NCBI RefSeq assembly: GCF_016086655.4
Contig: NC_052133.2
Location: 46,182,383 to 46,246,382, forward strand
Direction: 5' to 3'
From: Lepeophtheirus salmonis
Lineage: Eukaryota > Arthropoda > Copepoda > Siphonostomatoida > Caligidae
DNA length: 64,000 nucleotides
Shown here: in pieces, positions 11,799-22,151 of the stretch
How positions within the stretch are numbered: position 1 is the first letter of the stretch
How the letters are laid out: the number at the start of each line of letters is the position of its first letter
Notes under the pieces: generated by a model
The model's database searches: none
Told to the model about the DNA's origin: nothing
The model's input: only the letters and a program-made list of their open reading frames with translations
Program-made: the position numbers and the translations under genes

Positions 11799-12719
11799 GT
11801 CTTTATAAAAAATCGAACTCTTTAGTCTACTGGAGAATATATGTTAACATTTTATGGAGTATTTTATAAAAGGATCCAATGATCCATAAGAAAATCCTAT
11901 TACAAAAGTTATTTTTAGCTGAAATTAAATGACAAAGGTTAACATTTTTTTATTTCCCCAAATTTTTAGGTCTATTTAGGAGAAATAACAAAATCTCAAT
12001 TCGAAACATATCAATAAGATATATTTTTGTAGCTTAAAGCTGAAAAAGGGTCATTTTAATCCGTTAGAGGACTTGAGAGTTAAAAAAATAACTAACAAAA
12101 TTTATATTACATTAACATTTACAATCATAGGTAAATTCGTGAAAGTTACCAAATGGCATTTAGTAAATGCAAAAAATCACATCGATATAAATATTTATTT
12201 TGAGCTATTACCTTCATTCATGAAGTAATAAACAAAAGAAAATATATTAAAATCATGCAAAATGCTAAGATGTTACGATTTATAACTACAAAATATATCC
12301 GTAATTATAACGTGGGTTTGTCTCAATGAATAATATTTAATCGAATGCATATTCAAACAATGAAACAGGTACTTCAAAAAGCATACAAAAGTAAAAAAAA
12401 TTAATTATAATTTAAAAATAATTAATTTAGAATTTAACAAGTTTAACGGGGGAAAAATGTAAAATTCAAATCCTTTTTTTTTGTTTTTGAAGGACAAATA
12501 AAAAAATCAAATCACCCTGTATATCATACTTAAATGCAAAATGAAAAGTTTAAGATTGTCTCGTAGACGACATAATTTAAAAAATTATTCATAATAAAAT
12601 CACATTTTTAATTTATACAACAAATAGTCATTTGTTGTATAAATGTTTATATCAATGTTTATATCTTGTATTAAAAATTAAATCAGGATAAAAATTTTAA
12701 GGAATTTTGATATACGTAT
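11799..12719. other. AT-rich stretch; one mariner-type end
   Basis: AAATCACCCTGTA at 12515-12528 is the reverse of a TACAGGGTG-type terminus, so an element probably lies to its left. No transposase could be read there. A strong hairpin at 12611-12644 is listed separately. Confidence 0.3.
12611..12644. repeat. perfect 15-bp hairpin
   Basis: ATTTATACAACAAAT and its exact reverse complement surround a 4-nt AGTC loop. A stem this long in AT-rich DNA can be a collapsed foldback element. No other function is indicated. Confidence 0.75.
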
Positions 12720-12890
12720 TAGGGTGATTCTTATTTTTTTATTTTTGGAATTGCTAAAAGTAAAAGGTCATTAAATTTTGAGATGTCAATATCAAAGGTC
12801 AATGTCACACAATATGTTAAAATTGTAAAATCTACCATGACTTTTGAACCAAATTGAGATACATAACATAAATTACTGGCATTTGTTGTT
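12720..12890 (+). repeat. interspersed repeat, copy 2 of 2
   Basis: Matches 2590-2900 in block order (AATTTTGAGATGTCAATATC, AAGGTCAATGTCACACAA, CAAATTGAGATACATAAC). It starts next to TAGGGTGATTC, another possible mariner-type terminus. The class is unknown. Confidence 0.45.
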
Positions 12891-13686
12891 AATTTTGAGA
12901 AAAAATTATTTTAGTCAAAGCCTTGAATTCCAACGAGTGCCCACTCAAGATTTTTGTTGAAAAATTTGAACAAAGGTTGTTAAAATAGTGTTTATTACAA
13001 ACACTATTATACAGAATTCTTAAATATCGATTTCAAATGAGTATTTTTGCATATCGAGATTGAGTGATTTTAAAATCTAAAAAAAAATCATTTACTTTAA
13101 AAATATAGTTTTTTTGAAATTAGTTAATTGAACTGTTAAGTACCAATTTATTATATTCATGAATAACTTTTCATCAGAAAGAGCTTTAAATATAAATTTA
13201 CCAAATCCAATAAATCAAATGATTACTTAGAACACCAATTACACCTATAAAGTTTGTATATTTTTCAGTGCCAATAGATGAAACGAAATGATATAGTATA
13301 AAATATAACCTTACCATTAATTATTTAAAATTGATATTTAAGATTTTCTGCAAAAACATTTTTCGAAAATTCTGAATTTCAGGAAAAAAAAATACATTTA
13401 AAATAATTAACTACATAGCTATAAATATGTTATGATGCTCATTTTTTGAAGAAAGTAAAATAAAACTTCTCAATTGGAGAAATTAAATTTATGTGTTGCT
13501 TTTATTTTAAATTTATGACTCCATTTTGTTTCTTGTAATGTAAATATTTGCTAAAAAACTTTCTCATTACCGAGTAACAATGTAAACTCAATTAACAGAT
13601 TAATCACAGTTTTTATAGTTTTGAGCGTATAATTGTAATTACTCCCAAAATATAATCAAAAAAATCTTTATTTCGAAATCAAACAT
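12891..13686. other. AT-rich stretch with nothing recognised
   Basis: Only poly(A)/poly(T)-rich frames are present. No repeats or termini were found. Confidence 0.3.
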
Positions 13687-13719
13687 TTACATCGACAAAA
13701 CAATGGAGCATGAGCTTTG

Positions 13720-14343
13720 TTTACTTATGAGTAGTTTGTTTACGTAAGGATATACAAAGATAGTGGCGCCATCTAAAAAGCCTTTAAAGACTGGACAATC
13801 CTGTGAGGAGTAGCACACATCTTCTCCTCCAGACACGTCTAGATAGATTAGTCCAAAGAGTTCACGTCTAGAGAGTAGGGCAGTCACATGTTGATATCCC
13901 AAAATCAGGAAGGCCTGGATCTTAGCAGTGCGATGACACGGAGCTCCGTTTTGAGTGACTTTTTCTCTGACCCATGGTAACATTTTCTCATCCAGAAGTT
14001 CGAAATACGCATCTGCATTGAGCAGCTTCTTCCTTTCAATGAAAATGGGAGGGCATACTCCACAATGTCCAAGACCAAGGTTCCGTGTTTGGATTTTTTG
14101 TTCTGAATACATGTTTTACTGAAGCTGGGACATTATCTTGATGTTTGGCTTATTCTTAGAAACAAGCAAAACTTTTGATAAATTTTTGTTTGCTTTGAGA
14201 AAATATAAAATATTATTTTCTTTTTCCAAGCGTCTCACCTTGTTCTGTTCAGAGATAAGATGTCTTGTTGTCCTCTTCCATGATTTTGCACCAATATTAT
14301 TCCAGATTGAAAATAAGAAAATCTGTACCACAAATAAGATCAA
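13720..14343 (-). pseudogene. mariner-type transposase, C-terminal two thirds
   Basis: Reading from 14343 downwards, the frame gives IGAKSWKRTTRHLISEQNKV then LEKENNILYFLKANKNLSKV, the linker and start of the catalytic domain. The first catalytic block (normally SDEK) reads SKNK. After a frameshift at about 14114 it gives GLGHCGVCPPIF and ADAYFELLDEKMLPWVRE, then QNGAPCH, where the usual second Asp (QDGAPCH) is Asn. A further frameshift gives NSLD.SI.TCLEEKMCATPH, the PLDYSIWAxxE region. The protein is dead at both visible catalytic sites. The HTH N-terminus and inverted ends were not found. Confidence 0.8.
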
Positions 14344-14403
14344 ACCCGTAGCATTATAATTATTCCATCTGACCTATAAATTGTTTTTTACTATTTTATT
14401 TAT

Positions 14404-14433
14404 GTGTTTATGTCCTTATAAGGACATAAACAC
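14404..14433. repeat. perfect 30-bp palindrome
   Basis: GTGTTTATGTCCTTA is followed directly by its reverse complement with no spacer, centred on TTATAA. It sits between the mariner pseudogene and a dispersed repeat, and may mark a junction of inverted element copies. Confidence 0.8.
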
Positions 14434-14439
14434 TTGTGT

Positions 14440-14690
14440 TGGATTCGAGCATTACTCAAATTAAGAAGTGAAGCTTGACTAATAAAATAAGCTAAAATAG
14501 CTAGACTTACTAGAAATATTTTTTGTAAAATTTGACTTTACTTGATCTAGAATAATCAAAAATCAAAACATTCGGTGGAGTAATGATTCGTTAAACTTCT
14601 AGCAATACTTTAAAGAACAGTAATAACTAATTTTGAAATTTTCAAAAATACGAGCTCGACCCACTCTCGAGTTCGAATTAAAAATTGTTC
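14440..14690 (+). repeat. dispersed repeat with TTCGAG words (copy 1 of 3)
   Basis: Starts TGTTGGATTCGAGCATTACT, nearly repeated at 41705-41735. The middle part (CTTGACT...AGACTTACTA...TTACTTGA.CT...AATAATCAAAA) is repeated at 50411-50500. It ends with CTCGACCCACTCTCGAGTTCG. Short CTCGAG words at both sides resemble the subterminal motifs at 8265-9030. Confidence 0.5.
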
Positions 14691-16199
14691 CGGTATGGAA
14701 TGGTAATGTCCTCAAATTGTGTCAATATATATATATTTAAAAAAAGCAAAGAATATAAAATATTCATTCTACATAAGAGAGTTTGAGACATTCCTTTTCA
14801 ATGAGTTTACTTGAGTCAAAGGCACATAAAGGAATATCAAAGGAACCTAAAAAGGAGCTATCAATGGCTTAGACAACTCAAAAGAAAAATTTGTATGAAG
14901 TTATCACTTTTTTTGCAATAAATAAGAAAGCATAACCTATTTTAAAAAAATGTATTAGTGGTTTAGGCAATATATTCCTTAAGCTATCTTGTAAATAATG
15001 TATAAAAGAATTTACTAAAGAATAAAATTTACTTCAGGACTTTTATAAAATAATTCAAGTAACAGTTCGACCAGGTTTGAGGTATTTTTTTATTTAATGA
15101 TTAATTTTTGATATTTATTCTTTCCCTAGATATCTTTAGGTAAAACTAAAGAGGCTACGTCACATAAAGTGACTAATAGATGCAAGTTCCTATATGAGCC
15201 TATGTATTAGCAATGTAATAAATAGTATAACTGCGGGACTATTATTACAGGGACACGCTTAATTCAGTTTTTTTATGCTATGAAATTCCGGCGTGGGAAC
15301 TGTATGTGACACGCTTGAATCAGGTCACCATTAGACCCGATTTGACTGTAAATATAATATTTATCCTTGTGAAGCCAATTTAACTACAAGCCTCTTATAA
15401 AAATAAGCATTCAAAATAAACAGACTTAAATGTGTTTATTTTTGTTTTTTGTGTTGTTTTTTTATGTAAAATCTGTTCCAAATTGTAACTTTTTTAATCA
15501 AAAATTTTAGTTTTCTTTAAATTGGTGATTTATTAAAAACTATATTTTCTCAAGTTTTCAGATATTCATTTATATATGTCTACAAAGTTATTTGACATTG
15601 TGCCCTTATTATTATCCAAGCTTATGACATAGAATTTGTGAAAAAAGAAGTTTTTTTTTTTTGGGGGGGGTTACTTGGAAAGTATTTGCTTAGCTTTTAC
15701 TGTAAAAACTTTTTATTATTATTAAAAGAGAAAGATATATTCATATCTAATTTAATATGATATTTTGTGTGGATAAATTTCACATACACTGTATTTCATA
15801 TATGTAAGTATATACTAGTTAGATATAGTTTATAGCTTGTTAAAAAATAGTTAATGCTTGTTAAAGTAATAAATTGAGGTGGGATTTCATATTAAGTTAC
15901 AAAAGTTGTGATTGTCCGGAAAATCTTTTTGTTAAAATAGAAAAACATTGTCTAATGAGCTACGGTATGAAAGGAAAAAAAATATTTTTCAGATTACATT
16001 AATAAATGATATTAAAAAGATTTTCCTCGAAATCTCCCTGACAATATTTCCTGAGTGAAAAGTAAAATTTTTATATTTTGTGAATAGTCCTATGATTCCC
16101 AGTACGTTAGGGTGCATTAAACGCCTTATGATTTTTTTACCTATTCTCTCACATTTGACAATTGGCAATAGTTTATGTCCCTAATTCATTTAGTTTCCA
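14691..16199. other. AT-rich stretch with nothing recognised
   Basis: Includes a T13-G8 run at about 15648-15669. No frame or repeat could be supported. Confidence 0.3.
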
Positions 16200-16345
16200 A
16201 ACAAATCCGAAAGCTGAAATTTGATTTTTTTGGAAAAAAATTAGATTTAATTTATTTTTTTTCGAAAAACATTTCAAAAATTTACAGCTATTCTAATAAT
16301 ATTAAAGTTTTTTCAAAAAAAATACTGCTGTTCAAAAGAAATAAA
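16200..16345 (-). repeat. short copy of the AT minisatellite
   Basis: Two to three units of TTTCGAAAAA...TTTCAAAAATTTACAGCTATTC-like text match, in reverse orientation, the larger array at 46100-46690 (GAATAGTTATGG...TTTTGAAATTTT). The long frame here is a by-product of the repeat. Confidence 0.4.
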
Positions 16346-16439
16346 AGACCAAAGAGTAACTTCGAGGATTTGTGGCGGGGTTATAATTGTAAGACTTCGT
16401 TGAACTCAGAGTAGAATTGACAATCGACATCAGAGTCAT

Positions 16440-16590
16440 TCTTGTCAATGAACTTTTTAATTTCCTTGTCCCCCTCTTCCCCTTTTCACGGCTAATTGTA
16501 TGAGAACGATTGAAACATCATCTCAGCTAATCTGTTTTGATTTTTGGTTTCTTTTTTTAACTTGCTCAAAATATACACGATTTTCATCAC
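16440..16590 (+). repeat. pyrimidine-rich dispersed repeat (copy 1)
   Basis: AATTTCCTTGTCCCCCTCTT, AACTTGCTCAAAATATACA and GATTTTCATCACTA recur in order at 43450-43640. The first part also recurs at 57995-58160. The position upstream of a LINE fragment makes a retroposon UTR possible. Confidence 0.5.
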
Positions 16591-16739
16591 TATTCCTTAC
16601 TTTTGATAAATTGTTATTTTTTAATTAAATACTTGCTTATAAAAAAGAAGAAGATAAATGTTAAAACTCCCCCAATATTCGTGCAGGTTACTATTTTTAT
16701 CTTGACTACCAATTTTTTTTTTAAATCACTAAGATCAAC

Positions 16740-17290
16740 ATGTGGAACAACATTGGACGGTCGTTAATTTACGGCTAAGTCACAGATCTCGGCTGGGTGC
16801 AATTCCTTTTATGAAGCCTGTAAAGACCGTATTAAAATGTATGACTTGGTCATCCACGCATTTGCTGAGTGCCCCCATCTGGAAATACTAGAACTATTTG
16901 TATCTCAAATATGAAAGATAATACAAAGTAAAACTATCTATCAACCATTTTTTTATTTTTGAGGTTATATGTGAGAAGGAATTTGCCTCCGAAAACCCAA
17001 GGCACTGTACATTGGACTTATAAATTCAAAGTCATATATTACCAAAGAACTCAATTTGAGAGAGCTGATCAGAGTAGAATATTTTAGAGTCATTTTAATA
17101 GATACCACAGCAAGATCCGTTGATTTTAGTATCCAAATACCCAGAGTCTAAGGAAAGTTAAAGGATTTTGCCTCCGACTTAGTGAGGTTCATACTCTCTG
17201 AATCAGAACATTACCTGACAAATTTAAAACATACAGCGAATATTTTTAGAAGGCATCCCTGTCTCTCGGATAAGTTATAGCTTTTGAAAT
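16740..17290 (+). mobile_element. LINE ORF2 C-terminal fragment (copy 2)
   Basis: Several frames read CKDRIKMYDLVIHAFAECP (the C...H...C knuckle), then LNLRELIRVEYFRVILIDTT and SVDFSIQIPRV, which follow the same order as the fragment at 3799-4400 (IREDELRGIFLAVS, LPIKIPK). Frames are broken many times and no clear poly(A) tail is visible. It is probably an older member of the same LINE family. Confidence 0.6.
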
Positions 17291-17628
17291 TTTTATTATC
17301 ACTTTTAAAGTTTCTTTAGTATTTTAGTCCATTTTTTTTTTCATTTTTTTAATTTTTCAGATGACGTTCTACTAAATAATTTTATAGTTTTTTTTATTAT
17401 TGAGACATAACACAAAAGAACGGAAGAATGGATCTGGAGGTATAATTTTAAACTAAAATGTGTATTTATATTGTTATAATGCAATTCCTCCAAGTATTTT
17501 ATTTCATTATTAATTGTAGTAAAATCTAATAGTTAATCAATTAAAAAATCATTTATACAACCCTCAAAAATATAGAAAACTACAATACTATACAAATGTC
17601 AAAATATTACATTTACCCCATGTGTGTT

Positions 17629-18232
17629 TTTTTAAAGTTTACACTTATAAAAACGTTACATCTCGAGTTTGGATAGAAATTTTTACAAAATTGAGTTTGC
17701 ATTGTACTCTAATAATTATTTGCAATTGTGTTTGTTTATAAATATTAGTTATATCTTCAAGGACGACAAATAAAATAATTCTTGCATTGAAAATGTTCAT
17801 GCACCGGAAGACCTCAATTGAGATTGCAATAACCTGAGGATCAGCTGAACGGTCGTATACGGGAATGAAAAGTTATTTAATACCGAAGGAACACTCGCCA
17901 AAAAGTCTGGGCAGGGCTGGAAACGAACAGTAAGTACAAAGACCATTATTATGCGTGTCTTTCCCACGTTGCTATAAATCCAGTGAGGACGATTCGTGGT
18001 ATGACCACGAAGATGAATGTGAGCAAAGTTACGCTCCAAAAGATCATTAATGATGGTTTGAGGGCAAAAGCAAGGAGGAAAAAACATTTCATTACGAGGG
18101 TCACAAGGAGAAGAGTCCGTCATCACGGCCACATAGGCTGACTCGTCAGAAGGCTACAGCTGTAAGGGGTGTACAGCCGTCAGGAAGAGGGTAGACGTTG
18201 TGATGGAGGATGAAAAAGGCCATATTGAATAA
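17629..18232 (+). mobile_element. mariner/Tc1-like element, internally deleted (copy B)
   Basis: The 5' non-coding part (17629-17790) matches 1800-1930. 17900-18110 reads, across frames, SGQGWKRTVSTKT, NPVRTIRGMTTKMNVSKVTL and KARRKKHFITRV. It then jumps to SEGYSCKGCTAVRKRVDVVM and GHIE with TAA at 18230-18232, the standard transposase C-terminus. The whole catalytic core is deleted. Inverted ends were not identified. Confidence 0.75.
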
Positions 18233-19204
18233 AAAATCCTCAATTTTAGTTAGAGTTCACTAGCAATCAACTTAATTTTGTTCTCACTGTTTTCAGGGAC
18301 TAGTTTTTCATAAAGTTTGATAAACAGTATTCACGGTAAACATGGGCTATACAAATTATCTTAAAAATAATTTACGTGTGTTTTTGTAACTGCAATCAAA
18401 CAAATTAATTATTAGATACAAGTAAATGTATTGATGTTATAGAAAACTATTTTTTGTTAAAAGTCAAATAGTGATTCCCCTATTGTAATTGCAGTAGGAG
18501 CCAAATACTTATTCATGCCTTTTACATTGAAAATATCTAAAAATATGCATCTTCCCGAGTGGATGATTACAATCTTCTGTAGGAACGTCATATGAATCCT
18601 TAGGGGGGGGGGGATATACAAGAATGTATTTTTGAATATATATACGAGTATATATATGTGCAATACTATTTGTCACTAGAGAATTATTCTGATAAATTAA
18701 ATATATTTATGCGTGATTCCCTCCCACATCTATATGACATTAATTATACCTCATCATAATTTTTCACACTTTTATAATTGCTATAAAGGCTATAATTAAG
18801 TATGCAAAACTGTTGAATTAATGTATTTTAATGAAAGAGCATTTTATGTCAGGTACATCCTTATGTGATCCGTCAATATGTAAACAAGCAAGCACGATTT
18901 TTGTCCTCAAAATTTGAACATTATTATTTTTTAACTAATCCATTTATATATGCAATCAAATTATGAACGTCACAGATTGTATGATACACCGAAGACCCCA
19001 TGTTTTATTAAATTCAATGGACAAATGTAAAAAAAAAATGGAATAAAATAAAATATTACTTTACATCTTTATTAAATACAACATAAAAACTGTTATATTT
19101 GAATATAAACAAACGTAATTAATAGACACTGAATGTATCCATGAAATAATTAGATTTTTACAAATTTATATATTAATCTTGTTATGGAAAAAAATATGTT
19201 AGGC
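18233..19204. other. AT-rich stretch with nothing recognised
   Basis: A G10 run lies at about 18603. No gene, repeat or terminus could be supported. Confidence 0.3.
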
Positions 19205-19675
19205 TCCCGAATTTACGCGGGTAATTTGAAAAGTAAATGCAAGGTCTGAGAGATGGTACTGCTGGAGCGTATCAAAGCTATGTTTAGTTAGTAATATCTC
19301 TTGGAAGAACACAGACCAAATTTCAGCTAGATCAGTCTATTTTATTCTATTTTGCCATTCAGTTAGATTGAGGAAGTGGAGTGATTTTCAAAAAAGTGGA
19401 TGAAAAAGAATTTGTTGTGTTGATTAAGCATTACTTTACGAAAGGCAAAACGAGCTCGTAGTTTTTAACAATTTTACGCCCTTAAAATGTTTTGTTTTGT
19501 TTTTCATCTTTTATTTAGTAATGTTTAATCAACAAATGAAATTCTTTTTGTCAATTTCTTGAAAATCACTGTGTTCTTCCAAGAGATGCTACTAACTAAA
19601 CATAACCTCGATACACAACAATAGTGTCATCTTTAGTACTTTGGACGTTCTTTTCAAACGACCCTCGTAATAATT
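19205..19675. mobile_element. head-to-head mariner-derived foldback element
   Basis: The left half reads AATTTGAAAAGTAAATGC, then GTTATGTTTAGTTAGTA-like text, then a mariner N-terminus (SDFQKSDEKEF-like, VLIKHYFTKGKT). The right half is the inverted counterpart of the same 5' region (19530-19675), ending TTCTTTTCAAACGACCCTC. Both halves therefore carry the 5' end of one mariner and the middle and 3' end are lost. The family is the same as 24180-24727, whose right terminus reads GGTCGTTTGAAAAGTCCACG in reverse. Confidence 0.7.
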
Positions 19676-21122
19676 AACCCTAGTGGGACACTCCATCTGA
19701 TGTGTAGACAATCTTGGGACATCATCATCACTAATTTGAGTAAGGCAGTGTCTGAAATTTTAGACTTTTGCAAGTACGAAGGGCCGGTTGGGAATCCCTT
19801 AAAGTTCACCCCTTTTCGAAGGATCCTCTAACTTCAGTGGAACATAAATCCTTTTAAACTCAACCCATTTCAACAATGACTTACTTTCTTTCTTAGCAAA
19901 ATTTAAAATTTATGTTTTCCCACAGGTATAAATCTGTAGACTTTTTTCAATGTGTACTCGTAATCCCAGTTTGATTGAAAAAAAAAATCTTTGTTTGATT
20001 TTTTAAAGACTAGCATTAGTGCTCGTCATTGCTTGGAATTTTACCCGGCTCAAAACTTTTATTTTTCTATATTTTATCACTAATATACATTCATATTAAT
20101 TATGCATCAGTGCAACTAACAACATATTTGTTATAAATTATAACCAGACTATAGTAAAATACTGATTTATTGACTATGTATACTGTTAAATTACGCTTAT
20201 GGCCACGATTCATATAAAACTAAACTAATTTTTAGATTAATCTGTAAAACACAAAATTACAGAAACAATTTTGTGTGGTCATCAGTTGCTTATATTAAAT
20301 GTGTTATCGTCTTTCTGGTATATTAGTATTATTTTTATTACAAGATGCTTTTATATGTATATATATAATATATTCAATAAAAAATACAGATACCTCTAGA
20401 GAACTACACAAATTTTATATTATAAGTTTCAATAATTCATTTATAAATATGATTTTTTGACTGACTAGTTTTTTATAGAGCAAAAAGTGTATGTATTCTG
20501 TGTGCAGACAAGTAAAGAGTATTCAAGCCAGTAACGAGTAAAGCTCGTGATTCCTCGATTATTTATTTTTTTAAACTCTAAAATAATCATGCAGTATAAT
20601 TCAGCTCGCGGCACATCACTATTTAAAATACTAAGAAGAGCAAGTGCTTTAATTTAACTATTATTAAAAAACAACCTTTATGCAAAAAATACAATGCAAA
20701 CATTATTCCAAAATATCAAAAATGCCGCCAAAGCCATTACAACAGTCCTTATTTATTCGGTCTCGTCCCGTCTTTGCAACGATCATATTGTTCTTTAGTA
20801 CTTTCGGTCTTTGGGAAGGTCCTTACGACCGTCGGCCCCTAGTGCGGGTCATTAGAACTGTCAGTTCTAGGGACAAGGCCTTAGGATTTTTGAAAAAATG
20901 TCGATCGTTTATTAAGACAAATAAGATATATCCGATATGTATTAAGAGCATTGCACATATCTAGCCAGAAGTATCCATATTTTCACTGTAATGTACTATA
21001 ATACAAACATTTAGTTTTTTCATAGTTTTATAAGTTATTCCATTCCATAACAGAATAATTAAAAAAAGGAAAATCACACTGAAGGACGTTACAAGGGATT
21101 GATTTCATCTTTTTTAAGAACG
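19676..21122. other. mostly unrecognised; GGTC/GACC-rich patch
   Basis: 20757-20890 is GC-richer than its surroundings and dense in short GGTC, GACCG and CTAGGGAC words (GGTCCTTACGACCG), like transposon ends with repeated motifs. It also forms a 94-codon frame (20680-20964) with no recognisable domain, which I regard as incidental. Confidence 0.3.
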
Positions 21123-21130
21123 CACTAGAT

Positions 21131-22143
21131 CAAGGTGACAATATATAAAGGTGGGGCAACAAGGATCTTCTGAGGCCGTTTAGTTGGTGTTAGCTGACGT
21201 AGTGACGTCACTGTTGCGACAGCTCAGTTATTTCATTGAAGTGAAGTAATTTGGATCTGTTTAGCATCTCAAGGTTCAAAGCGTCTTTGTGTCAAGACTA
21301 CTGTTTGGAATGCCAAATATTTTGCATTTCCTCGGAAAAATTAGATGTTTTAGTATCCTTAGATCTCAGTCTGCAAGAGAAATGACCGAACAAATATTAA
21401 GAATGCCAAAATGTGAGATAGGCATTTTACATACAATGATTTTGAGTGGAATCCCCAGGCTTAGATTTTTACTTAAAGGCCAGGAAGAAATTAAAATATG
21501 ATGCAGTCCCCTCACTCCATATCCCCTTTGATTCTTCCAGTTCAATTGAACCCAAATCCTCCAGAGATATTCGTAAGGAAACGCTATATATGCTATAATT
21601 TTTACTGATTGCTATTCTTTTATTCATCACTCTTATATAATGTAATAAAATGGCAAATTAGATAATATACATAAACATATTAATATAAGCTTACATATAT
21701 TCATTATTATTAATATATGTATACATATTAATGTTAGTATTTTCAAATAATTAGTTATGAAATTGATTATATTATTCTATAAAGTATGAAGCAAGGATAT
21801 CGTCAACTTTTATAACAATCCAAATAAGTATTGGTAAGAATTTACTTTAATATATATTAATATTGATATAAGTTAAATGTTTTTACTTTTTATAATTTTT
21901 GGCATGCTTCTAAGTTTACCATTGTGTACTATAAATGAATTTTAATTATATTTGTTCACTTAATTGGTTTTGCCTTACAATGAATGTATTCTAGATTTTG
22001 AAATAATTACTTTACAATTATATTGGACAGAGTACTAAATGTATCAAAAGTGACGTCATTAAATTGTCCTTCTTCTCTTGATAATGAAAAAAACACTAGC
22101 GTAGAAGGTCTTTGCTGCCTCACCATTATATATAGTCACCTTG
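21131..22143 (+). mobile_element. P-element-like transposon with THAP remnant
   Basis: The 45-bp ends are imperfect inverted repeats starting CAAGGTGACWATATATAAWG (21131-21175 and 22099-22143). They are flanked by CACTAGAT (21123-21130) and CACTACAT (22144-22151), an 8-bp target duplication with one mismatch. Inside both ends lies TGACGTCACT. A decayed THAP zinc-finger domain is readable just inside the left end. P-like elements have 8-bp duplications and THAP DNA-binding domains, so this superfamily fits. hAT also makes 8-bp duplications but does not normally carry THAP. At about 1 kb the element is non-autonomous. Confidence 0.75.
21255..21530 (+). pseudogene. decayed THAP domain of the P-like element
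   Basis: One frame gives VKTTVWNAKYFAFPRKN (the FPxx block), then NIKNAKM.DRHFTYNDFEWN. This corresponds to the THAP signature V-C-D-R-H-F-x-x-D-F, with the Cys codon changed to TGA. After a frameshift, LKYDAVPSLHIP matches the L(K)xDAVP end of the domain. At least four stops interrupt it. The transposase catalytic region is not visible downstream. Confidence 0.65.
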
Positions 22144-22151
22144 CACTACAT

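Noticed and set aside
16175..16414. 79-codon Lys/Phe-rich frame
   Set aside because: Explained by the AT minisatellite unit, with an amino-acid composition of pure AT-rich DNA.
20680..20964. 94-codon plus frame as a gene
   Set aside because: It has no recognisable domain or splice signals, and it spans a patch of repeated GGTC/GACC words typical of non-coding transposon ends.
21205..21216. TGACGTCA (CRE-like) palindrome as a host promoter element
   Set aside because: It occurs inside both ends of the P-like transposon, so it is better explained as part of the element.
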